From: Bradyrhizobium cosmicum
GTDB lineage: Bacteria > Pseudomonadota > Alphaproteobacteria > Rhizobiales > Xanthobacteraceae
Assembly: GCF_007290395.2 (NCBI RefSeq)
Contig: NZ_CP041656.2
Span: 2,666,001 to 2,730,000 of the forward strand
DNA: 64,000 bases
Reading direction: 5' to 3'
Each line of letters starts with the position of its first letter. Position 1 is the stretch's first letter. The notes under the pieces were generated by a model. It was not told where the DNA came from. It saw nothing but the letters and a program-made list of their open reading frames with translations, and ran no database searches. Of the stretch, positions 30,481 through 41,559 are shown one piece after another. Both the position numbers and the translations under genes were made by a program.

Positions 30481-30787
30481 GCCTTTTCCAATTCCCTGCT
30501 GACTGGACCCGGGGCCCTCGTTGCGAGAGCGCCGTCGCATGCCTAGATAGGGGGCACGAATCGGCAAAACAACAGGCCGTTAGCCGCAGGCAAGGCGGTA
30601 TAAGTTGGCATCGAATGAGCCGGATCGATTGTGCTGGGACAGCCAATCGGATAGGTTGCCTAAAGGCTTGGTTCCCGTTCTGTTTCCATGGGGTCCCGGT
30701 CGTTCACGGCAGCTCCGCTGTGGGTCGTATTCCTGGTAACCGGAGCACACCAAATACATGGATTTCAACAAAACACGGTACATCCCC
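30481..30787. other. 307-base region between divergent zeta-subunit and purC genes
   Basis: No gene is supported. It should hold the purC promoter and possibly a leader; I could not identify a convincing -35/-10 pair. The purC frame extends to an ATG at 30758. Confidence 0.5.
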
Positions 30788-31555
30788 ATGAGCCGTCGGC
30801 GTCGCATTTATGAAGGCAAGGCAAAGGTTCTTTACGAAGGCCCGGAGCCCGGTACCCTGATCCAGCACTTCAAGGATGACGCCACCGCGTTCAATGCGAA
30901 AAAACATCAGGTGATCGAGGGCAAGGGTGTCCTCAACAACCGGATCTCGGAGTACCTGTTTCAGCACCTCAACGACATCGGGGTGCCGACCCACTTCATC
31001 CGCCGCCTCAACATGCGCGAGCAGCTGATTCGCGAGGTCGAGATCGTGCCGCTCGAGGTGGTGGTGCGGAACGTCGCCGCCGGCTCGCTGTCGCAGCGCC
31101 TCGGCATCGAGGAGGGCACACAGCTGCCCCGCTCGATCATCGAGTTCTACTACAAGAACGACCAGCTCAACGACCCCATGGTGTCGGAAGAGCACATCAC
31201 CGCCTTCGGCTGGGCGACGCCCCAGGAGATCGACGACATCATGGCGCTCGCCATCCGCGTCAACGATTTCCTCACCGGCCTCTTCCTCGGCATCGGCATC
31301 CGCCTCGTCGACTTCAAGATGGAGTGCGGCCGGCTGTTCGAGAACGAGATGATGCGCATCATCGTCGCCGACGAGATCTCGCCGGATAGCTGCCGCCTGT
31401 GGGACATCAAGTCGAACGAGAAGCTCGACAAGGACCGCTTCCGCAGGGATCTCGGCGGCCTCCTGGAGGCCTATACCGAAGTCGCCAAGCGACTCGGCAT
31501 CCTCATGGAGAACGAGCGTCCGGCGGGCTCCGGCCCGGTGCTGGTGAAGAGCTAA
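30788..31555 (+). CDS. purC: Phosphoribosylaminoimidazole-succinocarboxamide (SAICAR) synthase
   Basis: A 255-residue enzyme joining CAIR and aspartate with ATP in purine biosynthesis. The start [20 protein letters not shown] and the motifs [18 protein letters not shown] and LVDFKMECG are typical. An in-frame ATG at 30758 would add 10 residues ([10 protein letters not shown]); family length favours 30788, but neither has a strong ribosome site. It heads a purC-purS-purQ run. Confidence 0.93.
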   Translation: MSRRRRIYEGKAKVLYEGPEPGTLIQHFKDDATAFNAKKHQVIEGKGVLNNRISEYLFQHLNDIGVPTHFIRRLNMREQLIREVEIVPLEVVVRNVAAGSLSQRLGIEEGTQLPRSIIEFYYKNDQLNDPMVSEEHITAFGWATPQEIDDIMALAIRVNDFLTGLFLGIGIRLVDFKMECGRLFENEMMRIIVADEISPDSCRLWDIKSNEKLDKDRFRRDLGGLLEAYTEVAKRLGILMENERPAGSGPVLVKS

Positions 31556-31567
31556 GAGGGATCTAAC

Positions 31568-31807
31568 GTGAAGGCACGTGTCACCGTTACCTTGAAAACG
31601 GGCATCCTCGATCCGCAGGGCAAGGCGATCGAAGGCGCGCTGAAGTCGCTCGGCGTCGACGGCGTCGCCAGCGTCCGGCAGGGCAAGGTGTTCGACATCG
31701 AGCTCGCCGGCGCCGACAAGGCCAAGGCGGAAGCGGCGTTGAAGGACGCCGCCGACAAGCTCTTGGCGAACACCGTGATCGAGAACTATCGGGTGGAACT
31801 GCTCTGA
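31568..31807 (+). CDS. purS: Phosphoribosylformylglycinamidine synthase subunit PurS
   Basis: A 79-residue protein of normal PurS size ([20 protein letters not shown]), starting at a GTG. PurS bridges PurQ and the small-type PurL in the FGAM synthase complex. Its TGA overlaps the purQ ATG by one base (TGATG), giving translational coupling. Confidence 0.94.
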   Translation: MKARVTVTLKTGILDPQGKAIEGALKSLGVDGVASVRQGKVFDIELAGADKAKAEAALKDAADKLLANTVIENYRVELL

Positions 31808-32508
31808 TGAAGGCCGCGATCCTCGTATTTCCCGGGATCAATCGCGAACGCGACATGGCGCGTGCTCTGAGACTCATCTCGGGCCACGAGCCCGCGATGG
31901 TCTGGCACGCCGAGACGTCGCTCCCGGCGGGCACCGATCTCGTGGTGGTGCCGGGCGGCTTCTCCTACGGCGACTATCTGCGCTGTGGCGCGATTGCGGC
32001 GCGGTCGCCCGTGATGAATGCGGTGCGGGACTATGCGGCCAAGGGCGGCCTCGTGCTCGGCGTCTGCAACGGTTTCCAGATCCTCTGCGAGTCCGGCCTG
32101 CTGCCAGGCGTGCTGATGCGCAATGCGCGGCTGAAGTTCATCTGCAAGGACGTGCATCTGCGCGTCGAGCGCTCCGACACCCCGTTCACCCGCGGCTACA
32201 ATGCGGGTCAGGTGATCCGCGTGCCGGTCGCGCACGGCGAAGGCAATTACGAGGCGGACGAGGAGACCATCAAGCGGATCGAGGGCGAGGGGCGGGTGCT
32301 CTATCGCTATTGCTCCGCCGACGGCGCGGTCGACGAGAGCCACAACATCAACGGCGCGGCGCATTCCATCGCCGGTCTCGTCAACGACAGGGGCAACGTG
32401 CTCGGCATGATGCCGCATCCCGAAAACCATGTCGAAGACATCATGGGCTGCACCGACGGCCGCGGCCTGTTCGCGGGCCTGGTCCAGCATCTGGAAAAGG
32501 CCGCGTGA
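31807..32508 (+). CDS. purQ: Phosphoribosylformylglycinamidine synthase subunit PurQ (glutaminase)
   Basis: A 233-residue class I glutamine amidotransferase that feeds ammonia to PurL. The nucleophile Cys is in GVCNGFQIL, and the His/Glu pair is in [11 protein letters not shown]. Its partner, the small PurL, is encoded at 35676-37886 rather than directly adjacent. The stop overlaps the GTG of a TctC-type gene (GTGA). Confidence 0.95.
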   Translation: MKAAILVFPGINRERDMARALRLISGHEPAMVWHAETSLPAGTDLVVVPGGFSYGDYLRCGAIAARSPVMNAVRDYAAKGGLVLGVCNGFQILCESGLLPGVLMRNARLKFICKDVHLRVERSDTPFTRGYNAGQVIRVPVAHGEGNYEADEETIKRIEGEGRVLYRYCSADGAVDESHNINGAAHSIAGLVNDRGNVLGMMPHPENHVEDIMGCTDGRGLFAGLVQHLEKAA

Positions 32509-33485
32509 TCTGGTTCGTGGCGAAGCGGCTCTCGGCCGCCATTGCCGTCGTCGCGTTTGCGTCCGCTGCGTTGGCGCAGGACTTTCCCAAGCGTCCCGTG
32601 ACCATGATCGTGCCGTTCGCGGCAGGCGGCACCTCGGACGTGATCGCGCGCACGGTCGCCGAGCAGATGGGCATCGCGCTCGGCCAGACCATCGTGATCG
32701 AGAACGTGGCCGGCGCCGGCGGATCGACCGCGCTGGCGCGGGCCTCCCGCGCCGAGCCTGACGGCTACACCATCGCGATCGGCAATGCCGGCACGAATGC
32801 GGCGACCTACACGATCTATCCGAAGCTCCCCTTCACGCCCGAGTCCTTCGTGCCGATCGGAATGGTGGCGAAGACGTTCGGCATCGTCGCGCTGCGCAAG
32901 GACTTTCCGGCGAAGGACCTGAAAGAGTTCATCGCCTACGCCAAGGCCAACCCGGGCAAGGTCAATCTCGGCCATGCCGGCGTCGGCTCGTCGAACTACC
33001 TGATCTGCAAGAGCTTCGTCACGGCAGCGGGGATCGACGCCACGCTGATCGGCTATCGCGGCGCTGCGCCCGCGCTCACCGACGCGATCGGCGGCCAGAT
33101 CGACGGCGTCTGCGATGCCGCTGCCTCCGTCTCGCAGTCGATCAACGAGAAGCTGGTGCGGGGACTCGTGGTCGGCTCGACCGTGCGGCTCGCCACGGTG
33201 GCAGACCTGCCGACGTCGGCGGAAGCGGGGCTTCCCGAATTCGAGGCGCAGGGCTGGAATGGCCTGTTCGCGCCCAAGGGCACGCCACCGGCCGTCATCG
33301 CGAAGCTGAACGCCGCCGCGCGCACGGCCGTGGAGACCGACGCCGTGAAGAAGCGTTTTGCCGAGTTGTCGACGGTTGCGCCCGATGACAATGAGCACAC
33401 GCCGGAGCTGCTCCAGCAGCTCGTGACCCGCGACGTCGATAAATACCGGAAGCTGCTGGCGGACGACGCCAAAGATCAGAAGTGA
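32505..33485 (+). CDS. TctC/Bug-family periplasmic substrate-binding protein
   Basis: A 326-residue solute-binding protein of the tripartite tricarboxylate transporter family. The signal peptide is [19 protein letters not shown]. The family motif is [19 protein letters not shown], followed by [14 protein letters not shown] [13 protein letters not shown]. No TctA or TctB genes are nearby, so it is an orphan receptor, as is common in beta- and alphaproteobacteria. The GTG start overlaps the purQ stop by four bases, so it is translationally coupled to a purine gene, which is odd. The open frame upstream to 32310 is out-of-frame purQ sequence. Confidence 0.88.
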   Translation: MIWFVAKRLSAAIAVVAFASAALAQDFPKRPVTMIVPFAAGGTSDVIARTVAEQMGIALGQTIVIENVAGAGGSTALARASRAEPDGYTIAIGNAGTNAATYTIYPKLPFTPESFVPIGMVAKTFGIVALRKDFPAKDLKEFIAYAKANPGKVNLGHAGVGSSNYLICKSFVTAAGIDATLIGYRGAAPALTDAIGGQIDGVCDAAASVSQSINEKLVRGLVVGSTVRLATVADLPTSAEAGLPEFEAQGWNGLFAPKGTPPAVIAKLNAAARTAVETDAVKKRFAELSTVAPDDNEHTPELLQQLVTRDVDKYRKLLADDAKDQK

Positions 33486-33504
33486 AGGCGCTCAAGAGAC
33501 AGGC

Positions 33505-33870
33505 GTGCCGAAGCCTTGGAACGAAATCACTGAATTCTACCGGGACCTGGTTGAGCGAGGCATGCAGATACAGGGGATGCTTCAACTCGCCGAGCGGATT
33601 GAAGAGTCGCGCTATGCTGCCGGAATTTTCGGCGAGACGTCCATGCACGATCTTTGTGTGATGCAGACCCCAGAAGGTGCGTTTTGGCAGGGGCCGTATC
33701 TTAGGATCTCTCCCCGGTTCGATGGGACCATCGAGTTTCGATATATCGACACGCAGGTCATCGCGAGACAGTGGAATCGGATCGTGAATGAAGGCGATGC
33801 CTTTGCTAGGCTGATCGCTTTCTTTGATCAGTTGCACTGGTTTGCCAGGAGTTATGGCCCTTCTCCCTGA
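33505..33870 (+). CDS. Uncharacterised protein
   Basis: A 121-residue soluble protein that I do not recognise (starts with GTG: MPKPWNEITEFYRDLVERGM). It is rich in aromatic residues toward the end (FFDQLHWFARSYGPSP). The codon and base composition are less GC-rich than its neighbours. It lies 19 bases after the TctC gene. It may be a recently acquired or fast-evolving gene; function unknown. Confidence 0.6.
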   Translation: MPKPWNEITEFYRDLVERGMQIQGMLQLAERIEESRYAAGIFGETSMHDLCVMQTPEGAFWQGPYLRISPRFDGTIEFRYIDTQVIARQWNRIVNEGDAFARLIAFFDQLHWFARSYGPSP

Positions 33871-33881
33871 AGCAACCCGTG

Positions 33882-33968
33882 CCCCCGGATGGAGCCCAAG
33901 CGTAATCCGGGACGGCACTTTACACGAGAGACTTTCCCGGATTGCGCTTCGCTCCATCCGGGCTACGC
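33882..33968. repeat. Intergenic inverted repeat, CCCGGATGGAGCG family, copy 1
   Basis: The arms are ccccggatggagcccaagcg and (inverted) gcgcttcgctccatccgggc, with inner TAATCCGGGA / TCCCGGATTG. A second copy is at 48980-49067. The stop of the adjacent minus-strand exporter gene (TAG, 33963) lies within the repeat. Confidence 0.88.
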
Positions 33969-34937
33969 GCGAGAACGCCACTTCAGCCGTTCCGCCGGCA
34001 CCGTCATCGCGGCGACGCCGGCCATGACCAGCAATAGCCCCAGCGCCAGGTTCGACGGCACGCTCTCGCCGAGCAGCAGCACGGACAGGCCGACGCCAAT
34101 CGGAATGCGCAGGTAGCCTTGCGCGTTGGTCGTCAGCGTACCGAGCCGTCCCAGGCACATGTAGAACAGCATCAATCCCAGCGCGCTGGAGACAATACCC
34201 ATCACTATGGTGGCGACGATCGCCGTCGGCGTCGGGTGCAGCGTCCAGGGCTGGTCGATGATCAGCGAGGGCGGCAGCAGCACGAGGCCACCGAACAGCA
34301 GCGAGCCGGCCGCCACCACCATCGGGTCGTAGTCGGAGAGCCGCAGGCCGAAGATCGTCGCGCAGGCAAAGGAGATGGTGGCGAGCAGGATCGCGATCTC
34401 CGCGATGATCTCGCTGCCGAAGCCGCGCAGCGCGTCGAGGCCGACGATGACGATGGTGCCGGCAAGGCCGAGGATCGCGCCCGCGAGCTTCAGCAGCGTG
34501 GCCGGCTCGTGCCGCGTGATCAGCGAAGTGATCAGGAAAGCGAAGATCGGCGTCGTCGAGGCCAGCACCACCGTGTTCGACGCCGGCACATATTGCTGCG
34601 ACCAGGTGATGATCAGGAACGGGAACGTCGAGTTGATCAGCTGCTGGACCGCGAACAGCTTCCAGGCCTTCACGTCGGTCGGCAGGCTGATGCCCCGCAT
34701 CCACAGGATCGCGACCAGGAAGGCGGCGGCGATCAGCGAGCGCGCCGAGATGAAGGTGATCGGCGGGATGGTGGGAAGCGCGAGCTTGGCCAGCGGATAG
34801 GTCGAGCTCCAGCAACAGGCGAGCGCGAACAGCAGCGCGTAGTCGCGCCAGTTGCGCGCGCCGGTGGCGGCCGTGGATGGCAATGGCGATGCGACGGAGG
34901 CCGCTGTGCGGCCCGCCCTTGATGTGCTCTGCGGCAC
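33963..34937 (-). CDS. DMT-family (EamA) transporter
   Basis: A 324-residue membrane protein with about ten helices in two EamA repeats (residues about 30-160 and 175-310), the pattern of drug/metabolite exporters. Typical stretches are LACCWSSTYPLAKLAL and ASTTPIFAFLITSL. The substrate cannot be predicted. The C-terminus ends in KWRSRA, with the stop supplied by the repeat. Confidence 0.88.
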   Translation of the reverse strand: MPQSTSRAGRTAASVASPLPSTAATGARNWRDYALLFALACCWSSTYPLAKLALPTIPPITFISARSLIAAAFLVAILWMRGISLPTDVKAWKLFAVQQLINSTFPFLIITWSQQYVPASNTVVLASTTPIFAFLITSLITRHEPATLLKLAGAILGLAGTIVIVGLDALRGFGSEIIAEIAILLATISFACATIFGLRLSDYDPMVVAAGSLLFGGLVLLPPSLIIDQPWTLHPTPTAIVATIVMGIVSSALGLMLFYMCLGRLGTLTTNAQGYLRIPIGVGLSVLLLGESVPSNLALGLLLVMAGVAAMTVPAERLKWRSRA

Positions 34938-35012
34938 CTTGGTTCTGCTCCCCGGCGCGATAGCGCTTGGCCCAACTCTGGGCGAGGGGACGCGAAAAGG
35001 GAAGGTGTCGAG

Positions 35013-35492
35013 CTATGCGTTCGGCTGCACGGCCGGCTTCCGCTTCACCCGCTTGATCGTGCCGGAGAAGGTGAACAGAGGCCGCCCGCCGGATGTCAGC
35101 TTGCCGCGCAGGAAGATCATCGAGCCGCCGGCGCGGGATACTTCGCCGACACACTCGATCAGCTCGCCCTCGCGTGCCGCGTCGAGGAAATCGCAGGCGA
35201 AATTGGTGGTCACCGCCGGCCCATCCAGTTCGTGGGTGGCGATCGCGAACAGGCAATAGTCGGAAAACGCCATGAAGCAGCCGCCATGGACGTTTCCGGA
35301 GCCGTTGAGGTGCTTTTTCTCGACCCGGAAGGCGCTGCGGACGCTGCCGTCGTCCTCGATCTTGTGCCAGAACGGGCCGATATGGCTCTCGAAACTGTCG
35401 CGAATCCAGGTTCGCCAGCCTTTGAATTCGCCCTCGGTGGCGATGTGCAGGTCGGGGCGGCGGGACGGGGGCGCTTTGGTCAATTCGTGCAA
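35013..35492 (-). CDS. PaaI-type hotdog thioesterase
   Basis: A 159-residue single hotdog domain. The active-site region reads NGSGNVHGGCFMAFSDYCLF (the HGG motif of the PaaI/YbgC group), followed by TTNFACDFLDAAREGELIEC. It probably hydrolyses an acyl-CoA. It is divergent from purL and upstream of the exporter gene, with a 75-base gap. Confidence 0.85.
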   Translation of the reverse strand: MHELTKAPPSRRPDLHIATEGEFKGWRTWIRDSFESHIGPFWHKIEDDGSVRSAFRVEKKHLNGSGNVHGGCFMAFSDYCLFAIATHELDGPAVTTNFACDFLDAAREGELIECVGEVSRAGGSMIFLRGKLTSGGRPLFTFSGTIKRVKRKPAVQPNA

Positions 35493-35675
35493 GGAAATGG
35501 GCCTTCAATTACGGGTCTTTAGCCCTTAAATCCGATCCGTCAGCGCCTTGCAATTCCTGTTCCCGCCGACCCCGCCTGCAAAACGTGGGACAGCGGGAAA
35601 ATGCTTGATAAAGGGCTTTTCGTAGGCCCCCGATGTTCCTAAGAACGGCCACAGCACGCCGAAAGCCCCGAATCC

Positions 35676-37886
<2,211 letters not shown>

Positions 37887-37902
37887 GCGCTGCCGCGAAC
37901 TC

Positions 37903-37986
37903 CGTCATTGCGAGGAACGAAGCGACGAAGCAATCCAGACTGTCTCGACGGAGAGACTCTGGATTGCTTCGCTTCGCGCAATGACG
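37903..37986. repeat. Intergenic inverted repeat (CGTCATTGCGAGGAACGAAGCGA type)
   Basis: The arms are cgtcattgcgaggaacgaag and (inverted) cttcgcgcaatgacg, with inner GAAGCAATCCAGA / TCTGGATTGCTTC. It lies between the converging purL and acyltransferase genes. Confidence 0.9.
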
Positions 37987-38004
37987 AGTGGAGAGACCTC
38001 GTCC

Positions 38005-39192
38005 TCACAACACGTGTGACGCGCCCGGAATTTTCCGCAAGGCCCCCGTCAGTCCCCAGCTCAGGATCACCGTGAGCACGAAGCCGATTGCGGCCTTCAC
38101 GATCGCCGGCCATCCGTAGTCGAACAGCGCGTACTGGATCCACAGCGCAATCGGGTAGTGCACCAGGAACATGCCGTAGGCATCCGCCTGCATGCGGTCG
38201 AGCAGGTTCGGCGCGGGCGACTTCTGGTGCAGGAAGAAGGCGAGGATCGCGAGCAGGATCGAGCCCGAGAACAGCACGAAGAACGTGCTGTAGATCGCCT
38301 GATACCAATGCGGCTGCGGGTCGGGATTGCCGAGGATTTCGCGCTTGATGTAGATCATCACCCACATCAGGCAATAGGGGATCGGCGTCACGATAACCCA
38401 CGTCCAGCGGCTCTTCGGCAGCTGCCCGTCGGCGCTGAGGATGCCGCGGTCGAAATTCGCAGCACCAACGCTGACGCCGATGAAGAAATACGCGAAGTAG
38501 AGCAGGATGCGGCTCGCCTGCACCGAGAACGGCCCGAGCTCGAACCATTTGCTGCCGCCGAAATAGAGCAGCGCCGGCACGTAGACGATTGCGGTGACGA
38601 CGACGAGCAGCAGCCAGAACACGGCCGGCTGGTCGAAGCCGCGCAGCGAGACGCGGTTGACCGGGTCGACCAGATGCGCCGAGACCCGGTAGAGCAGGCT
38701 TGCGGTCAGGTCGAACGCCAGCAGCACCCATACGAACCAGATCGGACCGCTCGGCCACGGGCCTGATGTGATCGTCTTCCACCAGAAGGAAGCGAAGGTC
38801 AGTTCGGGATCGGCCCGCAGCGCGATCGCGTAATAGGCGAGCGGAATGACGGTGAAGGCCGCGATGACGAACGGCAGGCCGAGCCGCAACAGGCGGTCGC
38901 GCAGGAAAACCTGCGGCGCCTTGCGCGCGATGCCGGACCACGTGAACAGTCCCGACAGGAAGAAGAACATCGCCATGAAGAAGCTGTCGGTGGCGAGCAC
39001 GACGACGTCGAAACCGATCCAGGATGCGGGATCGGTGTGACCGAAATGGGTGTAGGGAAGGACGGCGTGATGCAGCAGCACCACCAGCGTCAGGAAGGTG
39101 CGGGTTCGATCCAGCGACAGATTGCGCGCCCTGGCCTTCGGCGCGGCGTCCGCCTCCGCACCGATCGTCGCGGAATGTGACATCGTGATCAT
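38005..39192 (-). CDS. Membrane acyltransferase (acyltransferase family 3)
   Basis: A 395-residue protein with about ten transmembrane helices. The N-terminal motif LVVLLHHAVLPYTHF has the His typical of the OpgC/NodX/OafA superfamily, and FFFLSGLFTWSGI follows in the expected place. Such enzymes acylate sugars or glycans at the inner membrane. The substrate is unknown; there is no glycan cluster nearby. Start taken at 39192; a Met at 39183 is also possible. Confidence 0.85.
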   Translation of the reverse strand: MITMSHSATIGAEADAAPKARARNLSLDRTRTFLTLVVLLHHAVLPYTHFGHTDPASWIGFDVVVLATDSFFMAMFFFLSGLFTWSGIARKAPQVFLRDRLLRLGLPFVIAAFTVIPLAYYAIALRADPELTFASFWWKTITSGPWPSGPIWFVWVLLAFDLTASLLYRVSAHLVDPVNRVSLRGFDQPAVFWLLLVVVTAIVYVPALLYFGGSKWFELGPFSVQASRILLYFAYFFIGVSVGAANFDRGILSADGQLPKSRWTWVIVTPIPYCLMWVMIYIKREILGNPDPQPHWYQAIYSTFFVLFSGSILLAILAFFLHQKSPAPNLLDRMQADAYGMFLVHYPIALWIQYALFDYGWPAIVKAAIGFVLTVILSWGLTGALRKIPGASHVL

Positions 39193-39371
39193 GGCGGCCC
39201 CGGTCGCGCTTCTTTCCCGGTCCGACTGTGCCGCCCGGAACCCGATTCAGCAAGCGCAGTTTGTGTCAGGGTACCGGCGACGGGCCGGGAGGAACCAGTT
39301 CCCCGCTCCGCAGTTAATGTTCCCGAATAGGTTGAGCGGCCGCTGCGTGCTGCCTTGAGTCGGAGTTGGCG

Positions 39372-39545
39372 ATGACGATCCTGAAATGGGCGCTGATCTT
39401 CTTACTTGTTTCGATCGTGGCCGGCGTGCTCGGCTTCACCGGAATCTCGGCCGCTTCCGCCGACATCGCCCGCTTCCTGTTCTATGTCTTCGTCGTGATC
39501 TTCCTGGTGCTGCTGATACTCGGGCTCACGATCTTCAGGGCGTAG
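39372..39545 (+). CDS. Small membrane protein, DUF1328 family
   Basis: A 57-residue protein, [20 protein letters not shown] followed by [20 protein letters not shown], with two hydrophobic helices. The sequence matches the DUF1328 (YtjA-like) family, whose function is unknown though it is often stress-related. The stop is at 39543-39545. It faces the alpha/beta hydrolase gene. Confidence 0.82.
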   Translation: MTILKWALIFLLVSIVAGVLGFTGISAASADIARFLFYVFVVIFLVLLILGLTIFRA

Positions 39546-39562
39546 GGGCGCTGCTCCGGCCC

Positions 39563-40666
39563 TCAGTCGCGTGCGAAGGGCATGACGCGGGCCACCAGCT
39601 CCGCCAAGAACTGATCAGGGCGATCGAACGGAATGAAATGGTCGCCGCCGCTGACCCAAACAAACTCCTTGTGCGGGGCGGTGATCTCTTTGAAATAGCG
39701 CTCGGCGGGTTCGCCCGGCGTCACGCCGTCCTCCTCGCCCTCGATGAAGAACATCGGGATCGAAAATTCGAACCCGAGCGAGGCCGTGTCGCTCTGAAAC
39801 ATCGGCCCTTTTCGTCCGGTCAGATACCTGGCCGAGAAGATCGCACCTCTTCGCCAATTGTACAAATCGAGCAGCGAGAGCCCGGGCATGAAAAGCGGTG
39901 GGACGGGACCTGTAATTTGGAAACCATCGGCGGGCGGCAGACCCAGCGCGCTGCTCCATCTGTCCGCAATCAGGCGATTTTCCGGGGTGAGGGTCGGTTG
40001 TGAAGCGATCGGCGCCAATTCCGCCAGGGCCTCGCGATTGTTGGTGGCTGCCGCAAGCCTTTGCAGGCGCCCGATCGTGAGCTCGAAGGCCTTCTCGAAT
40101 GTCGTCCTGCCAACCACCTGACCTGCGCCGACATAGGCAGAGAACAGATCCGGGCGTTGCTTCACCATGTGAATGCCCAAAAACGAGCCCCAGGAATGCC
40201 CAACCAGGACTATCCTCTCCTTGCGTAGATGCGCTCGCAGATACTCGGCCAGTTCGACACCATCCTGCGTCATGCGCTCAAGTGTCATGGTTGGCGCGAG
40301 CGCGCCACCAGCCGCGCCATAGGTGCGGCCGGTGCCGCGCTGGTCCCACTGCACAACGGTAAAATGCTTTTCCCACGGCAGCCAACCCGACGAGATCGGC
40401 AACGTGGTGCCTCCGGGTCCCCCGTGGACAAACAGGAGAACCGGGTTATCCCGATCCTCACCGCGGATTTGAATCCATTGCCTGATGCCGCCGATATCGA
40501 CGAACTCACCCTCCTGGACGCCCTTGGGCGAGCGGATCGCGAGGGTTTCGATCGCAAGGTGCTGGCGATAGGCGCGAAACCCCAGTCCGGCAGCGGCCAC
40601 CGCAAGGAGGACGCCAGCCGCTCCCAGCAACGAGACCCCAACCAGTCTTGCGGCCTTGCGTGGCAT
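39563..40666 (-). CDS. Alpha/beta hydrolase, proline iminopeptidase-like, membrane-anchored
   Basis: A 367-residue protein with an N-terminal hydrophobic segment (about residues 8-30), probably an anchor or uncleaved signal. The hydrolase core has the oxyanion stretch FVHGGPGGTT, the nucleophile VGHSWGSF, Asp in EGEEDGVTP and His in GGDHFIPF. HGGPG is the hallmark of the proline iminopeptidase branch. It probably acts in the periplasm on peptides or esters. Confidence 0.85.
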   Translation of the reverse strand: MPRKAARLVGVSLLGAAGVLLAVAAAGLGFRAYRQHLAIETLAIRSPKGVQEGEFVDIGGIRQWIQIRGEDRDNPVLLFVHGGPGGTTLPISSGWLPWEKHFTVVQWDQRGTGRTYGAAGGALAPTMTLERMTQDGVELAEYLRAHLRKERIVLVGHSWGSFLGIHMVKQRPDLFSAYVGAGQVVGRTTFEKAFELTIGRLQRLAAATNNREALAELAPIASQPTLTPENRLIADRWSSALGLPPADGFQITGPVPPLFMPGLSLLDLYNWRRGAIFSARYLTGRKGPMFQSDTASLGFEFSIPMFFIEGEEDGVTPGEPAERYFKEITAPHKEFVWVSGGDHFIPFDRPDQFLAELVARVMPFARD

Positions 40667-40733
40667 CTTGTGCCTTGTTCGGACCGGGGGAACGCGGCCT
40701 CATGATCGGCCCGGCGTCACAGCGCCCGTGAGC

Positions 40734-41093
40734 CTACCCCACTTCCTCGATTTTCACCTTGTCCGGATAGAAGGCGAGGTGACCGGAAATCTCGGTCATC
40801 GCGGGGAAGGGCGTCTCGTAGGTCCAGATCGCGTTGTCCAGAGTCTTGCCGTCGGCCTTGACGCTGTAATAGCTCGCGTCCCCCTTGTAGGGGCAATGGG
40901 TGACGCGGTCGGTGCGCTCCAGCAACTCCATGTTGGCGTCCTGCCGCGGCACATATTGCACCGCCGGGTATTTGGCCTCTTTCAAGGTCAGCGCCTTGCT
41001 GGTCTCGGCGATCACGATGTCGCCAGCCGTGACGCGGACGCGGCGGGGGTTCTGGGTGATGGTGATGGGGTGGTCGGGCCCTGGGAGCTTCAT
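40734..41093 (-). CDS. DUF427 family protein
   Basis: A 119-residue protein with the typical DUF427 pattern: IVIAETSKALTLKE, then VQYVPRQDANMELL, then HCPYKGDASYYSV, ending YETPFPAMTEISGHLAFYPD. The biochemical function is unknown. Start set at 41093 (MKLPGPDHPITI). Confidence 0.85.
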   Translation of the reverse strand: MKLPGPDHPITITQNPRRVRVTAGDIVIAETSKALTLKEAKYPAVQYVPRQDANMELLERTDRVTHCPYKGDASYYSVKADGKTLDNAIWTYETPFPAMTEISGHLAFYPDKVKIEEVG

Positions 41094-41286
41094 GATTTCA
41101 CGCCTTTTCGATCGATCTGCCGCGCGCGGCACTTTGTCGTGCCTTTATCCTGACGGGATGGGAGATATAGTGCCGGAAGGCGTGACGTAGAAGGCCGTTC
41201 ACGCTAAGTTTGGACCTGCCGGCAAGTTTGGTTTTCCAGATCGGGACCCCGGCAGCGATTGGACGACGAGACAGGAGCCAGCCCGA

Positions 41287-41523
41287 ATGCCCATGGACGC
41301 CCACGATATCGAGGCGATGATCAAGGCAGCAATCCCCGATGCCGAGGTGACGATCCGTGACCTCGCCGGCGATGGCGACCACTATGCCGCGACCGTGATC
41401 TCGGAATCCTTCCGCGGCAAGTCTCGCGTCCAGCAGCACCAGATCGTCTACCGGTCCCTGCAAGGCCAGATGGGCGGCGTGCTGCATGCGCTGGCGCTGC
41501 AAACCGGGGTGCCCGGTACTTGA
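41287..41523 (+). CDS. BolA-family protein
   Basis: A 78-residue BolA/IbaG-type protein. These partner monothiol glutaredoxins in iron-sulfur trafficking. It has the invariant His in the signature RVQQHQIVYRSL and an acidic substrate-binding loop. AGGAG lies about 10 bases upstream of the ATG. The likely partner glutaredoxin gene (45497) is in the same window but separated by ltrA and the egt genes, whereas the two are adjacent in many relatives. Confidence 0.9.
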   Translation: MPMDAHDIEAMIKAAIPDAEVTIRDLAGDGDHYAATVISESFRGKSRVQQHQIVYRSLQGQMGGVLHALALQTGVPGT

Positions 41524-41559
41524 TTCGACTGCATCTGATCTGATCGGGACGGGGGCTCG

